From Rummeliibacillus sp963792445 (GTDB taxonomy: Bacteria; Bacillota; Bacilli; Bacillales_A; Planococcaceae): 64,000 nucleotides of DNA. Under the pieces are notes generated by a model. That model was not told the DNA's origin and made no database searches. It was given only the letters and a program-made list of their open reading frames with translations. The DNA is taken from assembly GCA_963792445.1 (NCBI GenBank), contig CAWBWO010000017.1, forward strand, positions 310,001 to 374,000, read 5' to 3'. The position numbers and the translations under genes were made by a program. Of the stretch, positions 1 through 8,029 are shown piece after piece (positions within the stretch are counted from its first letter, which is position 1; every line of letters begins with the position of its first letter).

Positions 1-795
1 CAAACAACAGAAAAAGGCAACCCAGAATAAAATTGTGCTCAATGCTCGATTTTCTCTGAACAAAGCTAAAGGGCCTGTTTTTGTTGCATCAGTTTCTAAA
101 ATGGTAAACTTCATCGATTCATTAATATTGCGTGTAGGCTCTATCTTTTGAAGTGTTAAAGCCAATTCTTTTATACGATTTGTTTTTACTAAATAGCTTG
201 GTGTCTCAGGGAGTTTTTTATACATAATTGGTAAAACAACAATCGGCAGTAACGCCACCCAAAAAATGGACTCCCATCCAAGTGTCGGCATTATAGTAAT
301 TCCTAATATTGGTGCTATAATTCCACCAATTGAATATCCACATAATAAGACTGCGATAATTGTACCTTTATATTTTGTTGGTGCATAGTCAGTTAATAAC
401 GCAATCACATTCGGCATGATCCCACCTAATCCTAGCCCTGCAGCAAATCTGAATATTGCGAATAATACAGGTGAAGTGACAAACCCACATAATCCTGTAA
501 ATAAACTAAACAATATGATTGTGATTGCAATAACCTTTTTTCGACCAATACGGTCAGCTAATATCCCAAATCCAATAGCACCAAACATCATACCGAATAA
601 TCCATAGCTGCTTAATGTACCGGCTTCTACTGGTGTTAATCCCCATTCCTTAATCAGCACAGGCACGACCGTTCCATAAACTACTAAATCATAACCATCA
701 AATGCTATTAAAAAGATACCCCAAAGTAGTAACATTGCATGAAATTTTGTAAATTTACTTTGTGCAATTAACTCGTTTACGTGAACATTTTTCAT
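1..795 (-). CDS. MFS aromatic-acid transporter, AAHS family (3' end outside window)
   Basis: Proton-driven uptake of an aromatic acid across the cytoplasmic membrane, most likely 3-hydroxybenzoate or gentisate judging from its neighbours. The reading frame is open from an ATG at 795, preceded by a GGGGGAAAA ribosome site, to the window edge, giving about 265 residues of a protein usually 430-450 long. Near the N-terminus is the family hallmark DGYDLVVYGTVVP in the first membrane segment, then the MFS loop motif GxLADRIGRKK between segments 2 and 3, and several further hydrophobic helices. It lies downstream of the gentisate dioxygenase terminator and has its own upstream inverted repeat shared with the other catabolic units. 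Substrate is inferred from context. Confidence 0.88.
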   Translation of the reverse strand, partial: MKNVHVNELIAQSKFTKFHAMLLLWGIFLIAFDGYDLVVYGTVVPVLIKEWGLTPVEAGTLSSYGLFGMMFGAIGFGILADRIGRKKVIAITIILFSLFTGLCGFVTSPVLFAIFRFAAGLGLGGIMPNVIALLTDYAPTKYKGTIIAVLLCGYSIGGIIAPILGITIMPTLGWESIFWVALLPIVVLPIMYKKLPETPSYLVKTNRIKELALTLQKIEPTRNINESMKFTILETDATKTGPLALFRENRALSTILFWVAFFCCL

Positions 796-1048
796 TCGTT
801 TTCCCCCTAAATCCCTATATAGTGAACAAAGTTAATAATTAGTGTCCATATACAGATTATAATTTTTTTTGAAAACGGTTGCAAGAGTTTTTTTATAACA
901 ATTCATAATTTTCTAAATGTGTTTTATAACAAAATGACAAAAAAACCTTTTTTTCGCATTTTTTCTACATATCGCAAAATGTCTCTGTATTAACACTTAT
1001 TCTTCAAAATCAATCCATGCAATCAACTTATTTTTTTTCTAAAAAAAA
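796..1048. other. Promoter region of the MFS gene
   Basis: Holds the IclR-type operator at 820-838. Otherwise very AT-rich, with no gene. The MFS transcript must begin here, since the dioxygenase terminator is complete. Confidence 0.5.
820..838. promoter_or_regulatory. Putative IclR-type operator upstream of the MFS gene
   Basis: TAGTGAA, five bases, then TTAATAA. The left half-site is identical to the one at 5868 and the spacing is the same, but the right half is weaker. It lies just upstream of the transporter start at 795. Assignment rests on similarity to the two stronger copies and is inference. Confidence 0.45.
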
Positions 1049-1078
1049 TGCTCTTCTTCATAAAAATGAAGAAGAGCA
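1049..1078 (-). terminator. Rho-independent terminator after gentisate dioxygenase
   Basis: Perfect 13-bp stem TGCTCTTCTTCAT / ATGAAGAAGAGCA with a four-base loop, followed on the minus strand by a T-rich run. It closes the hydrolase-DinB-dioxygenase transcript and separates it from the transporter. Confidence 0.85.
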
Positions 1079-1091
1079 AAGGTTTTAACAT

Positions 1092-2217
1092 TTAACCTTG
1101 TGATGTTAAAATAACTGGTTTAAATTCATCTTTTACAGTTTGGAAACCGTTATTACTATCAAATATGTCTTTACGTTCTAAGATTAAATTTCTCCATAAT
1201 TGGTAAATCATTTGTTTGGAAAATTAAGCTTTCTTCTAATGCGACATGCTCATGCAATGCCCAGTTTGGAACAACAAAGTAATCGCCTTTTGACCAATCA
1301 AATCGTGTACCATTAATAACTGTATAGCCTGATCCTTCATGAACATGGTAGATAGAAGAATGCGTATGGCGATGTGCTTTTGAATGGAAGCCCTTTGGTA
1401 GAAGTTGCATCCAAGCAGCAATCGTTGGTACTGCTGTTTCGCCATTTGTAGGATTAATAAATTCAACAGCGTAGCCATCAAATGGATCTGGCTCAAATTG
1501 TTGTAAACCTTTTAATGCAGCAAATGTTCCTGCCCATTTGTAATTCCCTACTGGTACGCTCTTTGGATAACGGTCACCAATTGGACGAACCATTCCACCT
1601 TGATAGCGGCTTTGTGTATAGTTATCTGGAACAGTAGCTTGTTGTAAGCCATCTGCATATGGATCAAAGAATGTACCCGCAGTGTAATACACAGTAGGAA
1701 TATCTAAGCAGTCCATCCAAATCATTGGCTTATCTCCTGGATGACCATGACCATGCCATGAACCTCCTGGAGTTACAACAAAATCACCACGTTCCATGAA
1801 AATACGTTGACCGTCAACTATTGAATATGCACCTTCCCCTTCCATGATGAAGCGAAGTGCATTTTGTACGTGACGATGTGATGGTGCTTCTTCTCCTGGC
1901 AGTAAAAGCTGTACCGCAGCATACAACGTTTGTGTAGTTGATGCCCAGCCCCATGGTTGACGATAGTTTAAACCAGGGTTTTGGAAGTAAATTGCTCGGC
2001 GTTCTCCACCGCGTTCTGGAGTGAATATTTCAGATGCTTCCATTAGTTTTTTATAAATTAAGTCATATTTCCATAGATATGCTTGTGCATGTGGTTCTGG
2101 AGTATGTTTCATTAGTTCTGGAATCGCATGCCATAGAGGTCCTAAATGGTAACGTTGAATATCGCGGTCAAAATCTTGTACATCTTGATCTTGATAAAAA
2201 CTTTGTTTTTCTGCCAT
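1092..2217 (-). CDS. Gentisate 1,2-dioxygenase (frame break near the C-terminus)
   Basis: Fe(II) ring-cleaving dioxygenase that converts gentisate to maleylpyruvate in the cytosol. The protein has two cupin domains: the first carries PSHRHVQNALRFIMEGEG and a HGHGH metal-ligand cluster, the second carries HSKAHRHTHSSIYHVHEGSG. The start is the ATG at 2217 behind AGGAGTGG; a GTG nine bases earlier is less likely. The uninterrupted frame stops at 1171 after FNLRT. The next 80 bases still read as protein in another frame (LERKDIFDSNNG and onward to a stop at 1092), so one extra base near 1180-1185 probably truncates a roughly 374-residue enzyme. It is the last gene of the hydrolase-DinB-dioxygenase operon. 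Confidence 0.9.
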
Positions 2218-2242
2218 ATTTACCACTCCTACTCTTTTGATT

Positions 2243-2737
2243 TTAGTTATTTTTTACTTTTGCAAGATGTCGTTCCATTTGTCCAAAATGACCTTCTGAA
2301 TGTTTCACAATTAAATGATCCACAATAAACGACATCGGCTTTTGATCAAAATTTGGATTATAGCTTGGAGCTGTAGAGGCTAATTGTTCTTCTGTAATAG
2401 TCTTTAATACAGCTTCAACTTTTTGATCAAGTTCTTTAAGAATTGCAATTGCTTTTTCAGGTGTTAATTTCTCTGTCACTGCATCTGAAACAGCCGCTAA
2501 ACGACGTACATGTTCATGATTACGTCCCCATTTTGCACCTGGAACAATTTGCAATGCCTGAATATCTTCTAGCCAAAAGTTAACAGCTTCTTCAATATGT
2601 GAAGCTATTTGAGCAACAGACCATTCTTCCTCAGATGGTTTTTGATGAAAAAGCTGATCATCTATTGATGCCAAAAGCGTTTGCATTTGCTCAACTGCAT
2701 GATGAAATCTTGCAGTTTCTTCTATTAAATTTGTCAT
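2243..2737 (-). CDS. DinB-fold protein, candidate thiol-dependent maleylpyruvate isomerase
   Basis: 164-residue four-helix DinB/YfiT superfamily protein. The likely metal triad is His47 (in QIASHIEEA), His146 and His150 (in VKHSEGHFGQM), the arrangement seen in bacillithiol transferases and in the mycothiol-dependent maleylpyruvate isomerase of Actinobacteria. Its ATG overlaps the hydrolase stop by four bases (ATGA), and the dioxygenase starts 26 bases after its stop, so it is translationally coupled inside the gentisate operon. No zeta-class GST-like isomerase is present. The proposed role is therefore isomerisation of maleylpyruvate to fumarylpyruvate with bacillithiol as cofactor. The family call is firm; the reaction is inferred from position and superfamily precedent. 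Confidence 0.8.
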   Translation of the reverse strand: MTNLIEETARFHHAVEQMQTLLASIDDQLFHQKPSEEEWSVAQIASHIEEAVNFWLEDIQALQIVPGAKWGRNHEHVRRLAAVSDAVTEKLTPEKAIAILKELDQKVEAVLKTITEEQLASTAPSYNPNFDQKPMSFIVDHLIVKHSEGHFGQMERHLAKVKNN

Positions 2738-3682
2738 CGTGCAACAAGCTCCTTTGAAACTTTCTTCACTTTGTTTTCGATATGACCAATTTTTTCGATT
2801 TCAACGCGTACAACGTCATCCTCTTTTAAGAATACTTGTGGATCACGTGCAACACCAACACCACCTGGAGTACCTGTTAATACAACATCTCCTGGTTCTA
2901 ATGTCATTAATTCAGATAAGAATGCAACCATTTTTTGAACTGTAAATACAAGATTCTTTGTATTAGAACGTTGACGTTCTTCGCCATTCACTGTTAAAAC
3001 AACTTCAAGATTCGATGCATCAGGTAATTCATCTGTTGTAATTAAATATGGACCCATTGGTGCTGTACCATCGACTGTTTTACCTTGTAGCCATTGTAGC
3101 GTTCTTCTTTGAATATCACGATATGTTACGTCATTTGTAATGGTATATCCTGCTACATAATCTAATGCATCTTCTTCTGATACATTTTTTGCACGTTTAC
3201 CAACTAACAAATGTAAATTCTGCTTCATAATCTAATTGTTCTGAAATTGGATAGAAAGGAATATCTTCTTCTGGACCAATTAATGTATTGGCATATTTTG
3301 CAAAAATTACTGGATTTGGAGGTAGTTCACGACCCATTTCTAAAATATGTTCGCGATAATTATGTCCTACACAAACGATTTTTCCTGGGTTTGTAATTGG
3401 AGCGCCAACTTTTACAGCATCTTTTTCGTAAGTAAGTTGTACATCAGATTTACCGCTCAATGCATATTCAATTGCTTTTTTTGCATATGCAAAGCTTTCT
3501 TCTCCGCCTTCTAAAAAGCCTTTTGTATCTTGAGGTACATATGCTTGTGCAATTTGAGCTGCACGAATTTTTCCTTCAGCTTTCAAAAATTCTTCTGTTG
3601 CTCTATTTAAATCAATTACTTGTGTTCCTTCAAGTGCACCTAAACGCTCTCGGCCGTTTTCTACGAATGTAATAATTTTCAT
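2734..3682 (-). CDS. Fumarylacetoacetate hydrolase family protein, probable fumarylpyruvate hydrolase (frameshifted)
   Basis: Cleaves fumarylpyruvate to fumarate and pyruvate, the last step of the gentisate route. The ATG (MKIITF) follows AGAGGTAAGAAG. The N-terminal part contains GKIVCVGHNYREH and DYEAEF. The C-terminal part contains GYTITNDVTYRDIQ, MGPYLITTDELPD and GDVVLTGTPGGVG, all typical of the family. The two halves lie in different frames: near 3205 TTTGTTAGTTGG should read TTTGTTGTTGG, so one extra base breaks the conserved FVVGKRAKNV stretch. Without it the gene encodes about 315 residues, normal for the family. It is the first gene of the operon, divergent from an IclR regulator. 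Confidence 0.88.
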
Positions 3683-3703
3683 CTTCTTACCTCTTTCCAT
3701 TTA

Positions 3704-3722
3704 TAATGAATTTAGTTTACTA
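3704..3722. promoter_or_regulatory. Putative IclR-type operator between hydrolase and regulator
   Basis: TAATGAA-N5-TTTACTA, with flank TTCCATT on the left. It is almost superimposable on the copy at 5868-5886 and sits just upstream of the hydrolase start in the divergent intergenic region, where either IclR protein could control both directions. Confidence 0.55.
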
Positions 3723-3859
3723 AAAATAGAATATGTTTCAAATTATTCAAATGCAAATAATTCCCTCGTAAAATATAAAATTGCTATTCTATTAAATTGT
3801 AGACATTTCCATTTTTTTATGACATGATACACCTTAGATTCCATTAAGGGGGAGATCAT

Positions 3860-4630
3860 ATTACTACGAATAATTCAACGATTGCTTCACTTGCTACCGG
3901 TCTTCGCATAATAGAGTTGATTGCAAAAAGTGAATCACCTATGAAATTTTCAGAGATTCAAGATGCAACTGGCATCACAAAGAGCAATCTATACAAATAC
4001 TTAAATACACTCATACAAGCAGATATGCTCTATCGAAACCCAAAGCAGGGAGATTACTCTCTCGGCTATAAACTACTTGAACATGGTAGTAAGCTTTTAC
4101 AACATGATGAAATTTTGCAACGTATGACTTACCATCTAAAAGAAATTAGTACGCGTTCTAATATGACAACATTATTGGGGAGTTGGGTGAACGATCGTCC
4201 AGTCATCACACAAATTGTCAATACTAATTTTGGTCTGAACATCGGTGCGCATATCGGAACAGTTCTTCCATTACTATCTTCTGTCGGCAAAGTGTTTGCT
4301 GCCTTTTCACCAGAAGAAGTCATACAAGAATGGAAACAAACCTCAATATCTGAGAATCAAATTGCTTCACTTGAAGAAGAGCTAGTGAAAATCCGAGCTC
4401 AAAAGTTTGCCTATTCAAAAGAACCACTTGTTCGTCATGTATCATCCATTAGCTTTCCTGTGTTAAATTATCAAAATCAAATTGTTGCAGCGATTGCCAT
4501 TGTAGGATTCACTGAAGACATTCCAGCAACAAAAGAAACGGATATCATCCAAAGCATTATGCCAATCATTGTTGAAATGTCTGCAGTATTTGGTTATAAA
4601 AATGCAGAGGAGAATTCTGCGCTTTTATAG
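3860..4630 (+). CDS. IclR family transcriptional regulator of the gentisate cluster (possible ATT start)
   Basis: About 256 residues. There is an N-terminal winged helix-turn-helix (PMKFSEIQDATGITKSNLYKYLNTL) and a C-terminal IclR effector domain (GLNIGAHIGTVLPLLSSVGKVFAAF ... SFPVLNYQNQIVAAIAIVGF). Homology to the second IclR gene begins upstream of the first usable TTG (3917): the in-frame stretch NNSTIASLATGLRIIELIA matches the paralog's start. The best ribosome site (AAGGGGGAG, 3846-3854) is five bases before an ATT at 3860, so ATT, or a miscalled ATG, is the probable start. It is divergent from the hydrolase and converges on the hydroxylase, with a three-base gap. Confidence 0.88.
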   Translation: MTTNNSTIASLATGLRIIELIAKSESPMKFSEIQDATGITKSNLYKYLNTLIQADMLYRNPKQGDYSLGYKLLEHGSKLLQHDEILQRMTYHLKEISTRSNMTTLLGSWVNDRPVITQIVNTNFGLNIGAHIGTVLPLLSSVGKVFAAFSPEEVIQEWKQTSISENQIASLEEELVKIRAQKFAYSKEPLVRHVSSISFPVLNYQNQIVAAIAIVGFTEDIPATKETDIIQSIMPIIVEMSAVFGYKNAEENSALL

Positions 4631-4633
4631 TTC

Positions 4634-5833
4634 TTATTTAACTGTTTCAGTTGTTTTACGACGAAGATGATAACCATATAAATATTCAGGTACATTCAGA
4701 TCATCTTTATTATGACGTTCAAAAATAGCATCTCTTAATTTAATAATGAATGGATCTTCGGCATGGATAAATTCACCCCATGCACGTGCATTTCCTTGAA
4801 CTTTTGCAGTACGTGGAATTCGTTCCTCTTGGTATGCTTTGAAAGCTTCATTATATGAATCAAATTCTGCAAGTTTTTCACCTATAACAAGTGCATCTTC
4901 AAATGCTTGACAAGCACCTTGAGCTAAATATTGAAGCATTGGATGTGCTGCATCACCAAGTAGCGCAATATTGCCATCTGTCCAGTTATCAAGTGGTAGA
5001 CGATCATACATAGGCCAACGAATTTGACGGTGAATGAATGAGATAGCATTAACCACTTGAGGATGGGCATTTGCAAAACGGCGATCCATTTCCTCTGGTG
5101 TTCCCCAATCATTACTATCTTCTTTGTACTCATATGATTTAAATACAACAACTTGGTTGTAAAGTTCTCCACGTCTTACTGGATATTGTACTAAGTGCAT
5201 ATTTGGTCCAATCCACATCATAACATCATCTAAGTTTGTATCATTTGATACTTCTTCAATTGGAATTGTTCCACGATAAGCTACATATTCTGAGCAAATC
5301 ACTTCATCATCGCTGAAATGTTTACGGATATTTGATTTTAAACCATCTGCTCCGATAACAGCATCTGCTTCAAATTGATCGCCATTACTATTTTTAACGA
5401 CTGCGCCTTCTGCTGTATTTTCAGCGCTAACGATTTTTTGATTTGTTTCAAATGAAATATTTGATTGCTTTTTACATTCTTCAAATAAAACTCTATGCAA
5501 GTCTGAACGATGCATTACAAGGTAACCGTTTTCATAATAATTTTTAAAAGTTTCACCTAAATCTAATACTGCTAATTCTTCAGCTGTATATATATCTTTT
5601 AAAACTAAACGTTTTGGAAAAACTGCTAATTTTTTAATTTCAGGCATAACCCCTAGTTGTTTTAACACTTCAAGTGCATTTGGTGCTAATTGAATTCCTG
5701 CTCCAACTTCTCCGAATTCAGGTGCTTGTTCTAACACCTTTACACTTTTACCAGTTTTCTTTTCAATACTTAATGCTGCAGCAAGTCCTCCGATACCTCC
5801 ACCTACTACGATTACATCACTTTGTTTTGTCAT
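4634..5833 (-). CDS. 3-hydroxybenzoate 6-hydroxylase, FAD-dependent monooxygenase
   Basis: 399 residues, normal for the family. NAD(P)H- and O2-dependent para-hydroxylation of 3-hydroxybenzoate to gentisate. Seen in order: Rossmann FAD motif GGGIGG (11-16), EFGEVGAGIQLAPN, HRSDLHRVL, the DG motif IGADGLKS, and the second FAD motif ALLGDAAHPMLQYLAQGACQ. These segments and WPMYDRLPLDNW closely resemble the biochemically characterised Rhodococcus 3-hydroxybenzoate 6-hydroxylase as I remember it. A salicylate hydroxylase cannot be excluded by motifs alone, but the gentisate genes alongside favour this call. It has its own promoter region with an IclR-type operator and is divergent from the second IclR gene. 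Confidence 0.87.
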   Translation of the reverse strand: MTKQSDVIVVGGGIGGLAAALSIEKKTGKSVKVLEQAPEFGEVGAGIQLAPNALEVLKQLGVMPEIKKLAVFPKRLVLKDIYTAEELAVLDLGETFKNYYENGYLVMHRSDLHRVLFEECKKQSNISFETNQKIVSAENTAEGAVVKNSNGDQFEADAVIGADGLKSNIRKHFSDDEVICSEYVAYRGTIPIEEVSNDTNLDDVMMWIGPNMHLVQYPVRRGELYNQVVVFKSYEYKEDSNDWGTPEEMDRRFANAHPQVVNAISFIHRQIRWPMYDRLPLDNWTDGNIALLGDAAHPMLQYLAQGACQAFEDALVIGEKLAEFDSYNEAFKAYQEERIPRTAKVQGNARAWGEFIHAEDPFIIKLRDAIFERHNKDDLNVPEYLYGYHLRRKTTETVK

Positions 5834-5867
5834 TTGAGGTACCCCCTTTATATTTGAATTCCATTAA

Positions 5868-5886
5868 TAGTGAAAGTTGTTTACTA
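5868..5886. promoter_or_regulatory. Putative IclR-type operator between hydroxylase and second regulator
   Basis: Inverted repeat TAGTGAA-N5-TTTACTA (6 of 7 positions pair), preceded by TTCCATTAA. It is the strongest of three copies in the cluster and lies in the divergent promoter region of the hydroxylase and the second IclR gene. Confidence 0.6.
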
Positions 5887-5969
5887 TTACGATAATTAGA
5901 TTATAATAAATTACGAATAGTGTCAACTGTCTGACAAAAATATTTTTTCATTACAAAGGAGAAATTGAA

Positions 5970-6680
5970 GTGATAAAGCAGCAAAATAATACAATTATAC
6001 AATCTCTCGCAACAGGTATCGAATTATTAGATGCAATCATTCATCAAGATAAACCCTTGAAATTCACGGAGATTCAAGAACTTTCCAATTTAAAAACCAG
6101 CAATCTTTATAAATACTTATCTACATTATCGGAAGCAAATCTTATTCAAAAAAACAGCAAGGAAAATACTTTTTCAACCGGACCAAAGCTACTTGAATGG
6201 CAACAATCCATTGCTAGTCATAGGGTGCCTTTAATTGATGAACTTATTCTACAATTAGAGCATTTAAGTAAATTAACAGATCTCACTGCACTTATTGCCA
6301 TTCCGTCACCAGAAGGACCGATTGTGTCAGGCATTCACCATGCGCAGTATGGTGTTAACATTGGTGCTCAGATGGGCTCATACTTGCCTCTTGCATCATC
6401 AACAGGTATTGTTCAGGCAGCTTTTGATCCGAATTTTTCAAAAAATATTTCAGATCCAATTATTTTACAGAAAATTATGAATACAAAGAAAGCGTTTTTT
6501 ACAAAGTATAAAGAGCCATTAGTTCAATACATTTCATCTTGTAGCATGCCAATCATCGTAAATGAGCAATTAGTCGCGATTCTCACGTTGGTAGGATTTA
6601 CTCCACTCATACCAGAAGGTCGAGAAGATGAAAGAATCGTCAAGTGCTTAGAGTTTATTCAAACTCTTTCTAAAAGTTAA
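5970..6680 (+). CDS. IclR family transcriptional regulator (second copy)
   Basis: 236 residues with a GTG start eight bases after AAAGGAG. Winged helix N-terminus (PLKFTEIQELSNLKTSNLYKYLSTL) and IclR effector domain (YGVNIGAQMGSYLPLASSTGIVQAAF ... IVNEQLVAILTLVGF). It is clearly paralogous to the regulator at 3860, with the DNA-recognition helix nearly unchanged (T/NLYKYL), so both may bind the same operator. It is divergent from 3-hydroxybenzoate 6-hydroxylase. IclR regulators can activate or repress; which applies here cannot be read from the sequence. Confidence 0.9.
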   Translation: MIKQQNNTIIQSLATGIELLDAIIHQDKPLKFTEIQELSNLKTSNLYKYLSTLSEANLIQKNSKENTFSTGPKLLEWQQSIASHRVPLIDELILQLEHLSKLTDLTALIAIPSPEGPIVSGIHHAQYGVNIGAQMGSYLPLASSTGIVQAAFDPNFSKNISDPIILQKIMNTKKAFFTKYKEPLVQYISSCSMPIIVNEQLVAILTLVGFTPLIPEGREDERIVKCLEFIQTLSKS

Positions 6681-6810
6681 CGACTGACTTTCATCTGTAT
6701 TATAAGAGAAAAAAAGAGACTACAAGCAGAAATATTTTGCGTATTTATTTTAGAATCATACTGGATAATTTATAATTAAGATGAAGTCACCTTTTAGAAT
6801 TATAAAAAAA

Positions 6811-6841
6811 ATGCTCAACTCCACAAAGTGGAGATGAGCAT
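6811..6841. terminator. Bidirectional terminator between iclR and small membrane gene
   Basis: ATGCTCAaCTCCAC / GTGGAGaTGAGCAT stem with AAA loop, an A-run to the left and a T-run to the right. It serves the plus-strand IclR gene and the minus-strand gene ending at 6914. Confidence 0.85.
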
Positions 6842-6913
6842 TTTTTACTAATTAAATCAACATATTTCATTTTAAATTTTCTTTTCGAACATTCATTTTT
6901 TCCATAATATTTT

Positions 6914-7159
6914 TTAGAAATTCTTCAATATTAAAAGAGCTATAACACAATAAATATCCACAGGTAATGAAATAAGAAATGTCAACATCCAGTTTGCTCC
7001 TGCAAATATCTTCATAGAGGTTAATCGTAATGTTGAGGGAATATCGCCAATATTCCCGATTTTTTCGATTGGATTTTCCGATGTATTCTCTACTTGGTTT
7101 AATGTTGGATTTTCATAATCAGCCTCTAAAAATAAGTATTGAGGATTTAAGATAGCCAA
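6914..7159 (-). CDS. Small hypothetical protein with one membrane segment
   Basis: 81 residues, not recognised. A TTG start is supported by AAGGAG eight bases upstream (7166-7171). The N-terminal 45 residues are polar and asparagine/glutamate rich; the C-terminal part (roughly residues 53-78, WMLTFLISLPVDIYCVIALLIL) is one long hydrophobic helix ending KNF. It is a monocistronic unit between two non-overlapping terminator and spacer regions. No family can be assigned; a C-terminally anchored membrane peptide is the most that can be said. Confidence 0.5.
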   Translation of the reverse strand: MAILNPQYLFLEADYENPTLNQVENTSENPIEKIGNIGDIPSTLRLTSMKIFAGANWMLTFLISLPVDIYCVIALLILKNF

Positions 7160-7281
7160 AATTACACTCCTTCGTATAATTTTCTTCTTTCATAATCCTA
7201 AATATTATGCTCTGCATTAAACTATTATATTAGTGAATCTTGAATGTAATCACACTTGCTGAATAGAACTAGCTTCCATTT

Positions 7282-7842
7282 TTAAACAATAAAAGACTTA
7301 AATTCTGCCCAAGAGGATAGACGGGGTAGGTTAACACCTTGATTGTAAGATTGGTTAATCACAATCGTTTTTGTATGAATATCTTCCAGTGTTAATAATA
7401 CGGCTGGTTTGTCATCGAAGTAGTAATCAAGTTGTAGTGATTTAATTGTTTCGATTTTCTCATGATCTTGCATGCCACAATAAAATCGGTCATCTCTCAC
7501 CGGAAACCCCTTTTCTTTCATCCATTCACGCGTTCTTTCACAATATTGTTTTGGACGAGAGGTTATGTAGTAAATTTCGTGCCCATTTGCTTCTAATTGT
7601 TGCAATGTTTCTAATGCATTTTCAAAGGCTGGACAATTCGTGAAATAAATGTCTTCTAAAGAGGATGACCACATATGACTTCCTTCTTCTTCTGTTAATC
7701 CGAAAGCTTCATGTATTTCTACTCTTTGCAATGCACGAAACACTTCGATTCCTACTTCTTTTCCTAGCTTTTTGTTGTATAGATGGAAGGCATGCTCACG
7801 TAAATTAATTAATGTATCATCAATATCAAATCCAAATTTCAA
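7282..7842 (-). CDS. HAD-superfamily hydrolase, 5'-nucleotidase-like (YqfW type)
   Basis: Mg-dependent phosphatase of the HAD superfamily, C-subfamily cap, 186 residues. Motif I is FDIDDTLI at the N-terminus, motif II is YYITSRP with the catalytic Ser/Thr context, and motif III/IV is DYYFDDKPAVL. The start chosen is TTG at 7842 (KFGFDIDDT), because AGGAGG lies just upstream at 7851-7856; a longer reading from 7863 would place this ribosome site inside the gene. Probable substrate is a nucleoside monophosphate or related phosphoester, by family analogy only. Confidence 0.82.
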   Translation of the reverse strand: MKFGFDIDDTLINLREHAFHLYNKKLGKEVGIEVFRALQRVEIHEAFGLTEEEGSHMWSSSLEDIYFTNCPAFENALETLQQLEANGHEIYYITSRPKQYCERTREWMKEKGFPVRDDRFYCGMQDHEKIETIKSLQLDYYFDDKPAVLLTLEDIHTKTIVINQSYNQGVNLPRLSSWAEFKSFIV

Positions 7843-7915
7843 AAAAGTTCCTCCTAAGATCAAGATAGGATATTGTTAAACCTACTTAATACTTTATTTT
7901 CTAATCGCTTATAAC

Positions 7916-7970
7916 TTGAAATGGAATCGGCTTCGCTTTCCCGTAGGAGGCTTCGCCGATTCCACTTCGA
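7916..7970. repeat. Dispersed palindromic-end repeat, short copy
   Basis: 55 bases whose ends are inverted repeats (GAATCGGC ... GCCGATTC flanked by TTGAA and TTCGA). Both ends match the longer element at 29369-29490, but the central 60-70 bases are absent. Intergenic, after the HAD gene. Confidence 0.7.
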
Positions 7971-8029
7971 TAAAATTGAATTACTTCAACAAAATCTTAT
8001 ATTGTTCCACTTATACTGATTCTGTGTTC

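Noticed and set aside
1092..3682. True pseudogenisation of the gentisate operon
   Set aside because: Only two single-base shifts, no other stop or loss of conserved residues, and similar shifts in housekeeping genes; base-call error is simpler.
7916..7970. CRISPR-like palindrome
   Set aside because: Only one unit at the site; it matches the ends of a dispersed element instead of a repeat-spacer array.
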